From positions 1 to 35,757 of the forward strand of contig JAMPXZ010000007.1 in the NCBI GenBank assembly GCA_023700925.1: a stretch of DNA of 35,757 bases, in the 5' to 3' direction. A program made the position numbers and the translations under genes. Shown here piece after piece: positions 7,541 to 15,126 of this stretch (positions within the stretch are counted from its first letter, which is position 1; every line of letters begins with the position of its first letter). This DNA comes from Oligoflexia bacterium. GTDB taxonomy: Bacteria > Bdellovibrionota > UBA1018. The notes under the pieces were generated by a model that saw only the letters and a program-made list of their open reading frames with translations, did not search any database and had not been told where the DNA came from.

Positions 7541-8836
7541 TTACTCCGCCTTCCAATCCCAGGCGAAAGTATTGTAGAGGTCCTTCTTTTCACCATTCTC
7601 GATGAAGCTCACATGTACCGGGCCGAAGCCGCCGGTCGTGTTAACCTCAAGGGTTGCGGGGAAGTTCCGGCCCCGGGCGTCTTTCACCTGGACGATAGCG
7701 ATAAAGCCCGAGGTGCCTTCGTTCTGGACCTGATCTCTCGTGACTGCCTTGAAAACCGCGAGGGGACTATAAAATCCGGTCGAAACGGGCCTCTTTCCGC
7801 CCCGGCTCATAGGGAGCGCGAGTTTCGTGACGCCTTTCTTGTCTTTCAGGAGCAGGATGAGAGTACTCTGACTCTTCGGTTCATTCGAGAAAAGAAGCTC
7901 GGCCGAGACGGGCCCGGCGGGTCTTCGGCCAGTGAATTTCGTGAAGGTGGCGGCAGCTTCGGCGTTCTCCCCGGGGAAGCCGATTCCGCCCTTCGTGTTA
8001 GGAAAGGAATCCTTCGGAAGGGCCAGCATCTTGAGCCCGTCGATGCGACTCAGTGCTCCTTTGCTTCCGTGGGGAAAGAGGCGCTTCGAGAAGTCAGCCT
8101 CCATGATCGTACCTTCGATGTGTTCGGTGCCGGCCACGTGCCCGAGCTCATGCAGGAGCTGCGCGAAGAGGTGATTTTTTCCGGTCCAGTCGGGGACATT
8201 TTGCGCGGGATCGGCGGAGCCGGGAGGTGCGATCCAGATGAAGCCTTTGCCGCGCCCGGTTTGCGTGTCGTAGGTCGTCTTATGGGCGAAAGCGGTGGGG
8301 TTTTGATAGAGTTTGCGGATGCGTTCTGTTTCAGGAGTATTCACGCCGAAGCAGAACTTCAGATGCTCGCTCCCATCGCACTGAGGCATGAGCTCGTGAT
8401 TGAGATGGATCTGCAGCTCTTCGGGGCGGCGGAGGTTCACCTCGCGTTCGGCAATGTAGTCGCTCCAGGTCGTGAAGGCGCGCTCGAGCGTCCGAGCCAC
8501 CTCTTCGGCTGAGGGGCCGAAGCCGGGCGCGATCTCAAGGCAGGTGCGAATAGGGCTTCTTCCGAGGAACCACGCGGCATCGGTGTCGCTTCGGCGGATA
8601 TCGCCGCCTCCGCGCTCGGTGCCTTCGCTGGCCAAGCGGATGGGTTCTGCGTGCGGGACCTGGGTGCAGCTTCGGGGTTCGGGTCCGATCTTTTCTAGCG
8701 CTTCGTTCATCTGCTGCAAGGTAGCCACGGTGGCATTGAGCTGGGCGGGATCCCTGGCCTCGGCCGCGAATGCGGGGGTAGTGAGCAGAGACAGGCTCAG
8801 CAGGCCGTGGAGAAGCGCGATTCGCTTGGTCTTCAT
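7541..8836 (-). CDS. Exported metzincin-type zinc metalloprotease
   Basis: 431 residues from the ATG at 8836; a TTG at 8854 is the alternative. The N-terminus is a signal peptide ending AFA|AEA. The central part has HELGHVAGTEH (about 229-239), the HExxHxxGxxH zinc site of metzincins, followed by EGTIM, whose Met can serve as the Met-turn in the usual short spacing. The segment before it (FTTWSDYI, then a FIWIA strand) is like the edge strand of matrixin-type proteases. The last 140 residues look beta-rich and may be a separate C-terminal domain. Likely acts on proteins in the periplasm or outside the cell. It is not close enough to a named family to give a symbol. Confidence 0.85.
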   Translation of the reverse strand: MKTKRIALLHGLLSLSLLTTPAFAAEARDPAQLNATVATLQQMNEALEKIGPEPRSCTQVPHAEPIRLASEGTERGGGDIRRSDTDAAWFLGRSPIRTCLEIAPGFGPSAEEVARTLERAFTTWSDYIAEREVNLRRPEELQIHLNHELMPQCDGSEHLKFCFGVNTPETERIRKLYQNPTAFAHKTTYDTQTGRGKGFIWIAPPGSADPAQNVPDWTGKNHLFAQLLHELGHVAGTEHIEGTIMEADFSKRLFPHGSKGALSRIDGLKMLALPKDSFPNTKGGIGFPGENAEAAATFTKFTGRRPAGPVSAELLFSNEPKSQSTLILLLKDKKGVTKLALPMSRGGKRPVSTGFYSPLAVFKAVTRDQVQNEGTSGFIAIVQVKDARGRNFPATLEVNTTGGFGPVHVSFIENGEKKDLYNTFAWDWKAE

Positions 8837-8983
8837 GTCCTCTGGATATTGCAAAGGAAAAGCCAGAGGGGTTTTAAAAAAAGCCCGTAAGTTCCGGTGC
8901 TTTCGAGGGGTGATTTCAAGCTGCTGCCGGAAAGTGCTTAAGGAATCGACACCTGGTAACCTGGTTTCGTGCCCTCACGGTCA

Positions 8984-10465
8984 ATGGCCACGCTCCGCAA
9001 AGAAGTCGAATCCGCAGTCCAGCGCCGAGATCTTCCCGATGCGAGAAGGTTGATCACGCGTTTTCTTAAGGCCGGGCGAAACGACCTTGAATCCAGGTAC
9101 GAGGCTTCGGAATTCTATCGGAGGATCTCCGATTTCAGCTCCGCGCTTCGAGTGCTTCGCATCCAGCCTGATCTTCGCTCGTGGGCGAAGCTCAGCGAGA
9201 TTCAGCTCCGGCACCAGCTTCAGTCGGCCAGGATCCTCAATCTGCTCGGCGCCTCGTCGCGGGCGCTCAAGACGCTCTCGCAGCTGCCGGAGAAAACCAA
9301 GCGTGCGCTCTGGCCGCAGACCGGCGGAATCCTGGCCTCGAACTTTCAAAGCGTCGAGGCGCTGCCTTATTACGAGCCGCTCGAGAGTCTCCCGGAATCC
9401 GAGCTGGGCTATCTCGAGCGGTTGCAGTCGGTCACTTTGGCGGATTGCTGCTTTGGCGCGGGGAATTTCGAACGTGCGCGTGGCGTTTTGGAACGGGTGA
9501 TCAGGCTCAGCAAAGAGCCGCTGCTTCTCGGAATCGCTCATCAGGCGTTGGGCTCTTACGCCATTTTGCGGGGACAGCTGGCTGAGGGGGCGCAGGCGTT
9601 GGAGCGCTCGGAGCGCTTCTTTCCGGCAGCGGATACGACGCTCGATCGAGGTTTTCTCGAGAAATGGCGAGGGGCTTTGGCCGCGTCACGGGGGGATTTC
9701 GCGCAAGCGCGGGAGCGGCTCGCCAAGGCTTGGCAGCTGATCTACCGGCCGGGGACAAAGCCCGAGGCCTGGCTTGAGGTGCTTTACTGGGTCGGATTCT
9801 GCGATTTTCGGGAGCGACCGGGTGTTCTGCCCTTGCCGTGGGCGAGGCTGCTTTGTTTCCCGAGCCCGGGCCAGCGGATGATTTCGCGAATTGGCGAACA
9901 GATCGGCGAGCAGGAGCGGCTGCTCCTGAGTTTCCTCCGGCTTGAGCGCGATCCGGGCGCTTTGCACCTCGATCCGGGCGCGCAGGCCAAGGCTTTCGAT
10001 TCCCGGTATCGGCTGGGAATGACGGATCCTGAACGCCTGGCGGCGGCGCTCATCGCAGCTGGCCCCGAGGGTCTGCCTCAGTATCGCGCGTACGACGTGC
10101 TTTGGCCGGACGAGCCTTTTTCGTTTTCGCAGCATCAGAAAAGACTCGAGCAGCTTGTTCTGCGTAATCGCGCGACGGGGAGCGCGCTTGAGTGGCGCGA
10201 GTTGCATCTGACCTGGGCGGCGCCTCGCGACGGCGTGACTGTGCTCTGGACGCGCGCGGCGCGGGCCCGGGGGGCGCCGTTTCTGGAGTCGCGCGGGGAA
10301 GGCCTGTTTTCGCGGAAAGATGTCGAAAACTTCTTTGCCGTCTCCAAGTCGACGGCGTCGGAGCTTCTCAGGAAGTGGACGGAGTCGGGATCCTGTCAGG
10401 GCGTGAAAATCGGAAAAATTCAAGAATACCAAGTTATTGGTTCGTCCGCCCATTCTAGGAATTAA
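8984..10465 (+). CDS. TPR-like protein with C-terminal helix-turn-helix
   Basis: About 493 residues from ATG 8984; a GTG at 8969 is also in frame and neither has a good ribosome site. Residues 1-270 are Ala/Leu/Arg-rich helical hairpins in TPR style (SRALKTLSQLPE, FERARGVLERVIRLS, GQLAEGAQALERSERFF, GDFAQARERLAKAWQL). The last 55 residues form a probable winged helix: LFSRKDVENFFAVSKSTASE reads as helix-turn-recognition helix, then a short wing with IGKIQEYQV. No signal peptide, so cytoplasmic. The layout suggests a DNA-binding protein controlled by protein contacts through the TPR part. Regulated genes are unknown; it is divergent from the metalloprotease gene. Confidence 0.75.
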   Translation: MATLRKEVESAVQRRDLPDARRLITRFLKAGRNDLESRYEASEFYRRISDFSSALRVLRIQPDLRSWAKLSEIQLRHQLQSARILNLLGASSRALKTLSQLPEKTKRALWPQTGGILASNFQSVEALPYYEPLESLPESELGYLERLQSVTLADCCFGAGNFERARGVLERVIRLSKEPLLLGIAHQALGSYAILRGQLAEGAQALERSERFFPAADTTLDRGFLEKWRGALAASRGDFAQARERLAKAWQLIYRPGTKPEAWLEVLYWVGFCDFRERPGVLPLPWARLLCFPSPGQRMISRIGEQIGEQERLLLSFLRLERDPGALHLDPGAQAKAFDSRYRLGMTDPERLAAALIAAGPEGLPQYRAYDVLWPDEPFSFSQHQKRLEQLVLRNRATGSALEWRELHLTWAAPRDGVTVLWTRAARARGAPFLESRGEGLFSRKDVENFFAVSKSTASELLRKWTESGSCQGVKIGKIQEYQVIGSSAHSRN

Positions 10466-10587
10466 TTGACTCGGAGTGTTGTTATAACTGTTCTTGCCAG
10501 GCGCGAAGTGAAACGCGAGTCGCTGGAGAGAATGAGAGCGCCTGGTCGAGAACTCCAGCTTCTTCGCCTGATCTGAAGGAGCACAAA

Positions 10588-10884
10588 ATGAAAAAGCTGA
10601 TCTTGATTCTGGCCGGGACGATGGTCGCGATGGGAAGCCTGGCTTCGGCCAACCCGGAAACGCCGGCAAACAACGACATCGATACGCTTCGCCAATTCAC
10701 GGCTCCGTGCCAGGTGTCCCTCGAGCTCCATCCTTTCTATCGTGACACGGTGGTCCCCGAGATGAAGATGTACGTCGAGCAGGGTTTCAAGCTTGCGGGC
10801 GTAACGAAGCTCGATTCGGTGGATGGCACTCCAACCGCCGATCTTGTGCCGAACACCTGTGTTTTCACTTTCATCAAACAATGA
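10588..10884 (+). CDS. Small exported protein, unknown
   Basis: 98 residues. AAGGAG (10576-10581) is 6 bases before the start. The signal peptide (MKKLILILAGTMVAMGSLASA|N) leaves a mature protein of about 76 residues with two cysteines (TAPCQVS and PNTCVFTF) that could form one disulfide. No family recognised. It stands alone, convergent with the next gene. Confidence 0.82.
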   Translation: MKKLILILAGTMVAMGSLASANPETPANNDIDTLRQFTAPCQVSLELHPFYRDTVVPEMKMYVEQGFKLAGVTKLDSVDGTPTADLVPNTCVFTFIKQ

Positions 10885-10936
10885 TTTTTGACGGAAAGAA
10901 CGCTTGAAAGTGAAGAGAGCTCGGGTTTCCGAAACT

Positions 10937-11362
10937 TCAGTCGAGCTTCTTTCCGTCGATCTCTTTGAAGAAGTAGGTCCTTAAGCCGTGACGCATCGAC
11001 TGCCGCTGAGCGTAGGTCAACCGCATGGTCACGAGGCCTCCTTCGAGGAACGGCCCGATCTCGACCCGGGACAGATCCAGGCGGAAGGCGCTCAGGATAT
11101 TCCCATTGCAGGTGGGAGCTGAGAAGAGCGTCTGGTTATCGGAGTCGAATTCGACCTTGCCGGTGCAGTTCAGCTCGTTGCCGTTGATCTTGCCCGTAAA
11201 CTCGAAGTCGCGCGAAGCACTGATCTCGAGGATGCCTTGCGTGGCGGCGCTGGTTTGGTCCGTCAGCAGAGTCCTTCCGACCAGATCCGAGAACTCGAGT
11301 TTCGCGGCCGAGGCCGAGCTGGCGATCAATAAAATTCCAAGAGTTACCATTAGTTTATTCAT
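10937..11362 (-). CDS. Small exported protein, unknown
   Basis: 141 residues from ATG 11362, where AAGGAAGGA precedes by 5-6 bases; a longer frame upstream would spoil the signal peptide. The N-terminus MNKLMVTLGILLIASSASA|A is a good Sec signal. The mature part alternates polar and hydrophobic residues as in a beta-sandwich or lipocalin-like fold (LEISASRDFEFTGKINGN, GLVTMRLTYAQ) and has two cysteines (LNCTGK, APTCNG). No family assigned. It is divergent from the Gly-Pro-Leu repeat gene across a 140-base gap with repeated GTCAA half-sites. Confidence 0.82.
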   Translation of the reverse strand: MNKLMVTLGILLIASSASAAKLEFSDLVGRTLLTDQTSAATQGILEISASRDFEFTGKINGNELNCTGKVEFDSDNQTLFSAPTCNGNILSAFRLDLSRVEIGPFLEGGLVTMRLTYAQRQSMRHGLRTYFFKEIDGKKLD

Positions 11363-11409
11363 AAAAATCCTTCCTTCGGGTCCGAAACCTAGCATCACTT
11401 ATGCACCGA

Positions 11410-11436
11410 GTCAATGCAGTTGACACAATAAGTCAA
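11410..11436. promoter_or_regulatory. Alternating GTCAA/TTGAC half-sites between divergent genes
   Basis: GTCAA (11410-11414), TTGAC (11420-11424) and GTCAA (11432-11436) alternate in orientation, the last two forming a perfect inverted repeat with a 7-base spacer. The middle one also reads as a consensus -35 TTGACA on the plus strand, but the -10 17 bases on (TAAACC) is poor. Could be an operator for the divergent exported-protein genes. Confidence 0.3.
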
Positions 11437-11502
11437 CCAAGGTAAACCACGGGGGCGACGGGCCGCTGCCGCGGCAGGATGGTCCACGCGTGAGGTTTCC
11501 CT

Positions 11503-12624
11503 ATGAAGCGATCCATGAGCCTGCTCCTTTTCGTTGCGGTGAGCGCTCTTGCGCAGGTGGCGCTTGCGGCGCCGCGCGGGTGGGACGGCAGCTACGAGGC
11601 AGAAGATTTCACGTACGTGAGCGCGCGGACCGTCGCTGAATCGATCTCCGATCTTGGTTCGGTGACGCCTGAGATCGATCCGCGAAAGGTCCCGGGGCTC
11701 CGCCCCGAGCAGTACCTGCAGCCGTCGAGCTGCCTGGGTTACGCCGGCCCGCTCGGCCCTTTCGGGCCTTTGGGGACGCTGGGTCCGATGGGCATGGCGG
11801 ACGTGAACTCTTTGCGAAGAGTGTGGAAGCTCATGCCGCCGGACTCGTTTGAAGATTGGGTTGATTCCATCCGAATCCATCCGGAAGGACCCTTCTCGAT
11901 GAAAGGCCCCCTGGGCAAGGACGGACCGCTCGGAGCTGCCTACTTCGACGGCGACCTTCTTGACGTGAATGATTTTGCCGTGCAGCTCCGCGCGATGGGG
12001 CTTTGGACGGCGCTCGGGCCCATCGGTCCTCTCGGCCCGCTGGGGCCGCTCGGGCCGCTCGGGCCTTTGGGGATCGGCGCCCTCTATGAGACGGACCGCG
12101 ATGGCAACTACCGCGACCAGGGCCGCATCGTGCGAAGGGCGCTCGTGCCGTACTCGCGGGGGAAGGTTCGCGACTACGAGCTTGTCGAGCGTTACCGCGA
12201 GGATTATTTCGAGAAGAAGTCCTTCTCGCGCGATCCGCTCGAGAACCCGGCGACCGACGCCTCCTTCATGATCGACGGGACGATCGGCGCGCTTGACTGG
12301 GCGGGGGACAGTTTTTATTTCAGCTCCCATCGGGACCAGCTCGTCACGGTGACGCTTGTCCCGGAGCGCGTCTTCGATGACTTCGATCTGTTCATCACGG
12401 ACGAAAGCGGGCGCCTGATTGCCAGGTCCGACACTCTCACGTCCGGTTATGTCGAATGGATCCAGCTGAAAGTTCCCGCCGGGACGACGCTCAGGGCCGA
12501 GGTGAGGCTGCGGGCGTCGACGTTGAGGCTCGGCTGCACTTATCGGCTTATAGTGACCCCCTCGACCGAGTATCTGAACGCGACCAACGTCGATGGGCCG
12601 CATGTCCGTGCCTGGTATGAGTGA
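11503..12624 (+). CDS. Exported Gly-Pro-Leu repeat protein with C-terminal PPC-like domain
   Basis: 373 residues. GAGG lies 7 bases before the start. Signal peptide ends in ALA|A. Three separate tracts carry collagen-like G-x-y triplets: residues 82-97 (GPLGPFGPLGTLGPMG), 129-144 (GPFSMKGPLGKDGPLG) and 172-192 (GPI then five GPL). The y position is Leu rather than the Pro usual in collagen, so a collagen triple helix is uncertain. The last 100 residues (SFYFSSHRDQLVTVTLVPER, FDDFDLFITDESG, a final LIVTP strand) resemble a bacterial pre-peptidase C-terminal (PPC) beta-sandwich. Probably a cell-surface or secreted protein with fibrous tracts interrupted by globular segments. Function unknown. 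Confidence 0.82.
   Translation: MKRSMSLLLFVAVSALAQVALAAPRGWDGSYEAEDFTYVSARTVAESISDLGSVTPEIDPRKVPGLRPEQYLQPSSCLGYAGPLGPFGPLGTLGPMGMADVNSLRRVWKLMPPDSFEDWVDSIRIHPEGPFSMKGPLGKDGPLGAAYFDGDLLDVNDFAVQLRAMGLWTALGPIGPLGPLGPLGPLGPLGIGALYETDRDGNYRDQGRIVRRALVPYSRGKVRDYELVERYREDYFEKKSFSRDPLENPATDASFMIDGTIGALDWAGDSFYFSSHRDQLVTVTLVPERVFDDFDLFITDESGRLIARSDTLTSGYVEWIQLKVPAGTTLRAEVRLRASTLRLGCTYRLIVTPSTEYLNATNVDGPHVRAWYE
12016..12078 (+). repeat. In-frame 9-bp Gly-Pro-Leu repeat
   Basis: Units of ggNccNctN encode GPI followed by five GPL triplets and a final GIG. Codons vary synonymously (ggg/ggt/ggc, cct/ccg, ctc/ctg/ttg), so the peptide rather than the DNA sequence seems to be conserved. Shorter tracts are at about 11746-11793 and 11887-11934. 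Confidence 0.85.
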
Positions 12625-12665
12625 GGCCTGAACCTTCGCTGTCGGGCGGGCGATTTTTCTGGTAG

Positions 12666-12685
12666 ATATTAGAACATTCTAATAT
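12666..12685. promoter_or_regulatory. Perfect 9+9 palindrome, ArsR/SmtB-style operator
   Basis: ATATTAGAA (12666-12674) and TTCTAATAT (12677-12685) form an exact inverted repeat around CA, in strong AT contrast to GC-rich flanks. ArsR/SmtB family repressors, including sulfur-sensing members such as BigR, bind AT-rich palindromes of this sort, and the gene 10 bases downstream is a rhodanese. The repeat overlaps any -10 box (TAATAT or TATATA), so a bound protein would block transcription. The regulator is not in this window. Confidence 0.6.
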
Positions 12686-12695
12686 ATAAGTTCTC

Positions 12696-13046
12696 ATGGA
12701 CACCAACTCCGTTTTACTCGCCGTGGGGCTCCTCGTCGCTTATCAGGTCTATCGCTATGTTCGCGCGCGAGGCGTGCGCGCGAAACTGCCGGAGCTACGC
12801 GCCCGCGGCGCCGTGATCGTCGATGTGCGGAGCCCGGCGGAGTTCCGCATGGGCGGCAACCCCGAGAGCATCAATATCCCCCTGGCCGAGCTGGGCAGGC
12901 GCCTCGAAAGCCTGGATCGCGCGAAGCCCGTCGTCGTCTGCTGCGCCTCGGGCGGCCGGAGCGCGGTCGCGGCGGGCCTGCTGAAGAAAGCCGGTTTCCC
13001 GGATGTCCAAAACGCCGGTCCCTGGGTGAATACGCTCGAGCGCTAG
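12696..13046 (+). CDS. Membrane-anchored single-domain rhodanese
   Basis: 116 residues. An N-terminal hydrophobic helix (about 4-17) is followed by a basic stretch and a rhodanese domain: IVDVRSPAEF (Asp43, Arg45), ESINIPLAEL, and active-site loop C83-ASGG-R88 followed by SA. Such proteins carry a persulfide on the loop Cys and move sulfane sulfur. With the catalytic domain on the C-terminal side of a basic stretch it most likely faces the cytoplasm. There is no Shine-Dalgarno sequence: the start lies 10 bases after an AT-rich palindrome, so the message may be leaderless. The upstream operator and this activity suggest a role in sulfide or persulfide stress. Confidence 0.88.
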   Translation: MDTNSVLLAVGLLVAYQVYRYVRARGVRAKLPELRARGAVIVDVRSPAEFRMGGNPESINIPLAELGRRLESLDRAKPVVVCCASGGRSAVAAGLLKKAGFPDVQNAGPWVNTLER

Positions 13047-13355
13047 ACACCCCCTCGAGCGCTAAGAACGCAACGAAGACGTTGCGGATCAAATGGCCGG
13101 CAAGGCCCTCGCAGCCGGCGATCGTCCGGAGGCCGAGCCGCCTTCACGGGCGTGGCCTCGAACTTGAAATTCTTTTTGCGCTCATTTCAGCAAGATTTCC
13201 ACGACAATCAGTAAGTTTCTTGATTGCGCGGCTCGGGCGGCCCGGTTCCTTGCGGGTGCCTGCGCGATGGATTGGTACGCGCGTTGCTCTACTCGGCGTC
13301 AGCTCGACTAACCAGTCGCTCACGAGAGAGAGCGAGACCGAGAAGGGGAGAAAAG
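13047..13355. other. Gene-free spacer
   Basis: No supported gene. An 11-base direct repeat ctcgagcgcta spans the rhodanese stop and recurs about 20 bases later. From 13338 a purine-rich run leads into the AAGGGGAG ribosome site of the next gene. Nothing else stands out. Confidence 0.5.
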
Positions 13356-13937
13356 ATGAATTTCAGCAAATCGATGTTCCAGGGTGATTCCTTGTCATGG
13401 CCGGGGCTGGTGCTGGGCGTCCTGCTGGCCGCCGCGGCCACCGCCACCTCACACGCCGCCGAGGCAACCGCGGACGCGGACCCCAAGATAGCGCCGGTGC
13501 GAGTCAATCGCTCCTTTTTCGAGAGGACGCTCGAAAGTGAGCTTAAGGTCGTCGCCGCTCACCAGGCGCCCGCGGTCCTCGCGTCGAGGTCACAATGGGT
13601 GGAGTACCCCACCGAGCTCCCGCTCCCTGAGCCTACCGAGGAAACCGGGCCGGTGCTCGCCGACTTCCGCGACTTCAAGGCGTGTAATGAGCTGGAGCGT
13701 CCCGGCGACCTCAAGCTCTGCTTCAATGTGATGCCGGACGTCTCGAGCGTGGGCCTCAATGCTCGCGAAATGGCGCTTGAGGGCCTGGCGGCGTTGCTGC
13801 CTGCCCGTTGCGCCGAGGCCGCGAAGGACGCCAAGCTCGTCGCGGCGTCGCGGGACGAGGATCGTTTCAGCGTGAAATTCGCGCTTGAGGCCCAAGGCTG
13901 CCAAGCCCAGGTGGAGCTCACGGTCCGGTCGCTCTGA
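13356..13937 (+). CDS. Exported protein of unknown function
   Basis: 193 residues. The start at 13356 is fixed by AAGGGGAG (13342-13350) upstream. A long signal peptide (hydrophobic core LVLGVLLAAAATATS, cleavage near HAA|E) is followed by a mature protein of about 155 residues with four cysteines (FKACNE, LKLCFN, PARCAE, AQGCQA), likely two disulfides in the periplasm. The C-terminus alternates as beta strands (FSVKFALEAQGCQAQVELTV). No family recognised. Similar in style to the other Cys-containing small exported proteins in this window but not clearly homologous to them. Confidence 0.8.
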   Translation: MNFSKSMFQGDSLSWPGLVLGVLLAAAATATSHAAEATADADPKIAPVRVNRSFFERTLESELKVVAAHQAPAVLASRSQWVEYPTELPLPEPTEETGPVLADFRDFKACNELERPGDLKLCFNVMPDVSSVGLNAREMALEGLAALLPARCAEAAKDAKLVAASRDEDRFSVKFALEAQGCQAQVELTVRSL

Positions 13938-13991
13938 AGGTCTCAGTTTTGGTTTGCTTAGAGTCGCAGGGGGTGCGAAGAGCCTCTGGGC

Positions 13992-14669
13992 ATGTTTGAG
14001 TACCGATTGCAGACACGCGTGGAGCGGCTGGGCGCGCTGGAGCTTCAGCTTCAGTGCCTCGAGAGCCTCGACCGGACGATCGATGCGCTCTTTGAGTACC
14101 TGCAGAAGAGCGGTCAGGAGTCGCTTCTCGAAACCTGGTGCCCGTATTTTGGCGTCATCTGGCCTTCGGCCCGCGCGCTCTGCGGGCACCTCGCTGAAAA
14201 GGGACCGGCGGTTTTCACGGATCGCTCCGTTCTCGAGGTAGGCTGCGGCCTTGCGCTTCCGAGTCTGCTGCTCTCGAAGCTGGGGGCCTGTGTGACGGCG
14301 ACGGACTTTCATCCGGAGGTGCCCCGCTTTTTGGAGCGCAATATCGCGCTTAACGGACTCTCGGGACCGCATTACGTGGCGCTCGACTGGGCGACGGGAG
14401 CGGAGGCCCTTCGGGAGGCCCGCTATGACTGGATCGTCGGCAGTGATCTGCTTTATGAGCGCCAGCAGCCGGAGTTCCTGGCACGAGTGATCGAGGACCA
14501 CCTTGCCCCTGGCGGGCGCGCGGTCCTGGCGGATCCGGCGAGGCCGTACCTTCAGCCTTTTGTCGACGCGATGCGGGTGCGCGGTTTTGTCCAGGAAACG
14601 CGCGTGCGGACTGCCCCGGACGGAGCGGGGACGAAGGATGTCTTCATCGTTGAATTCTGGAAAGGCTAG
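13992..14669 (+). CDS. Class I SAM-dependent methyltransferase, METTL/Methyltransf_16-like
   Basis: 225 residues. Motif I is LEVGCGLALP (81-90) and the acidic residue after strand beta-2 is Asp105 in TATDFHPE. The preceding FGVIWPSARALCGHL and the later SDLLYE (151-156) are the arrangement seen in the METTL21/ETFB lysine-methyltransferase-like group (Methyltransf_16), where a hydrophobic W-P-x-x-x-x-L segment precedes motif I. Protein lysine methylation is therefore a fair guess, but small-molecule substrates cannot be excluded. Cytoplasmic. Its stop overlaps the convergent RNase HI gene by 4 bases. Confidence 0.82.
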   Translation: MFEYRLQTRVERLGALELQLQCLESLDRTIDALFEYLQKSGQESLLETWCPYFGVIWPSARALCGHLAEKGPAVFTDRSVLEVGCGLALPSLLLSKLGACVTATDFHPEVPRFLERNIALNGLSGPHYVALDWATGAEALREARYDWIVGSDLLYERQQPEFLARVIEDHLAPGGRAVLADPARPYLQPFVDAMRVRGFVQETRVRTAPDGAGTKDVFIVEFWKG

Positions 14670-15126
14670 ACGCGCTCTTTGAGCAGCGCCTTCGCCTCGC
14701 GAGCGCCCATTCCGGCAAGCTCATCCGCCCGCTGATTGCCGGGATTGTTCTTATGGCCCCGGACCCATTTCCATTCCACCGTCAGGCCCTCGAGGACGGC
14801 GCTGAGCTCCTGAAGCAGCGGATGGTGCCGCTCGTCCGGATTGCGCCAGCCGTTCTGGCGCCAGATCGGGATGCGTCGGGAGCACAGCTCGAGAGCGCCC
14901 CGCGAATCACAGAAGACCACGGCCTCTGCCCCGCGTGGAGCGCCTTGAGCGCCTCGCGGATCGCCGTCAGCTCCATCGTGGCGTTGTCAGTGTCGACCGC
15001 CCCCGCGTGACGCTCGAGCGTCGTCCCATCCGGGCAGCGGATGTGAAAGCCCCAGCCGCCGGGCGCGCCTTCGCCCTTTTTTGCGGAGCCATCGGTGTAG
15101 CAGAAATAGGGCGTAACGCCTTTCAC
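14666..15126 (-). CDS. rnhA: Ribonuclease HI, interrupted by a single-base frameshift
   Basis: Two frames together give a full RNase HI of about 154 residues. The first, from a GTG at 15126, has YTDGSAKKGEG (catalytic Asp12) and NATMELTAIREAL (Glu52). The second has VVFCDSRGALEL (third catalytic Asp) and WVRGHKNNPGNQRADELAG (the basic GH motif and the last catalytic Asp). The shift falls at the four-C run 14929-14932 (GGGG in the coding sense); five bases there would restore one uninterrupted frame. All four catalytic acids are kept, which argues for a recent mutation or a sequencing error. It removes RNA from RNA/DNA hybrids in the cytoplasm. GTG start overlaps the stop of the upstream gene (GTGA), so it is translationally coupled to the LplT-PlsC gene. 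Confidence 0.85.

Noticed and set aside
10465-10487. Promoter TTGACT with TATAAC before the small exported protein gene
   Set aside because: The two boxes are only 11 bases apart; with a normal spacer the -10 is poor.
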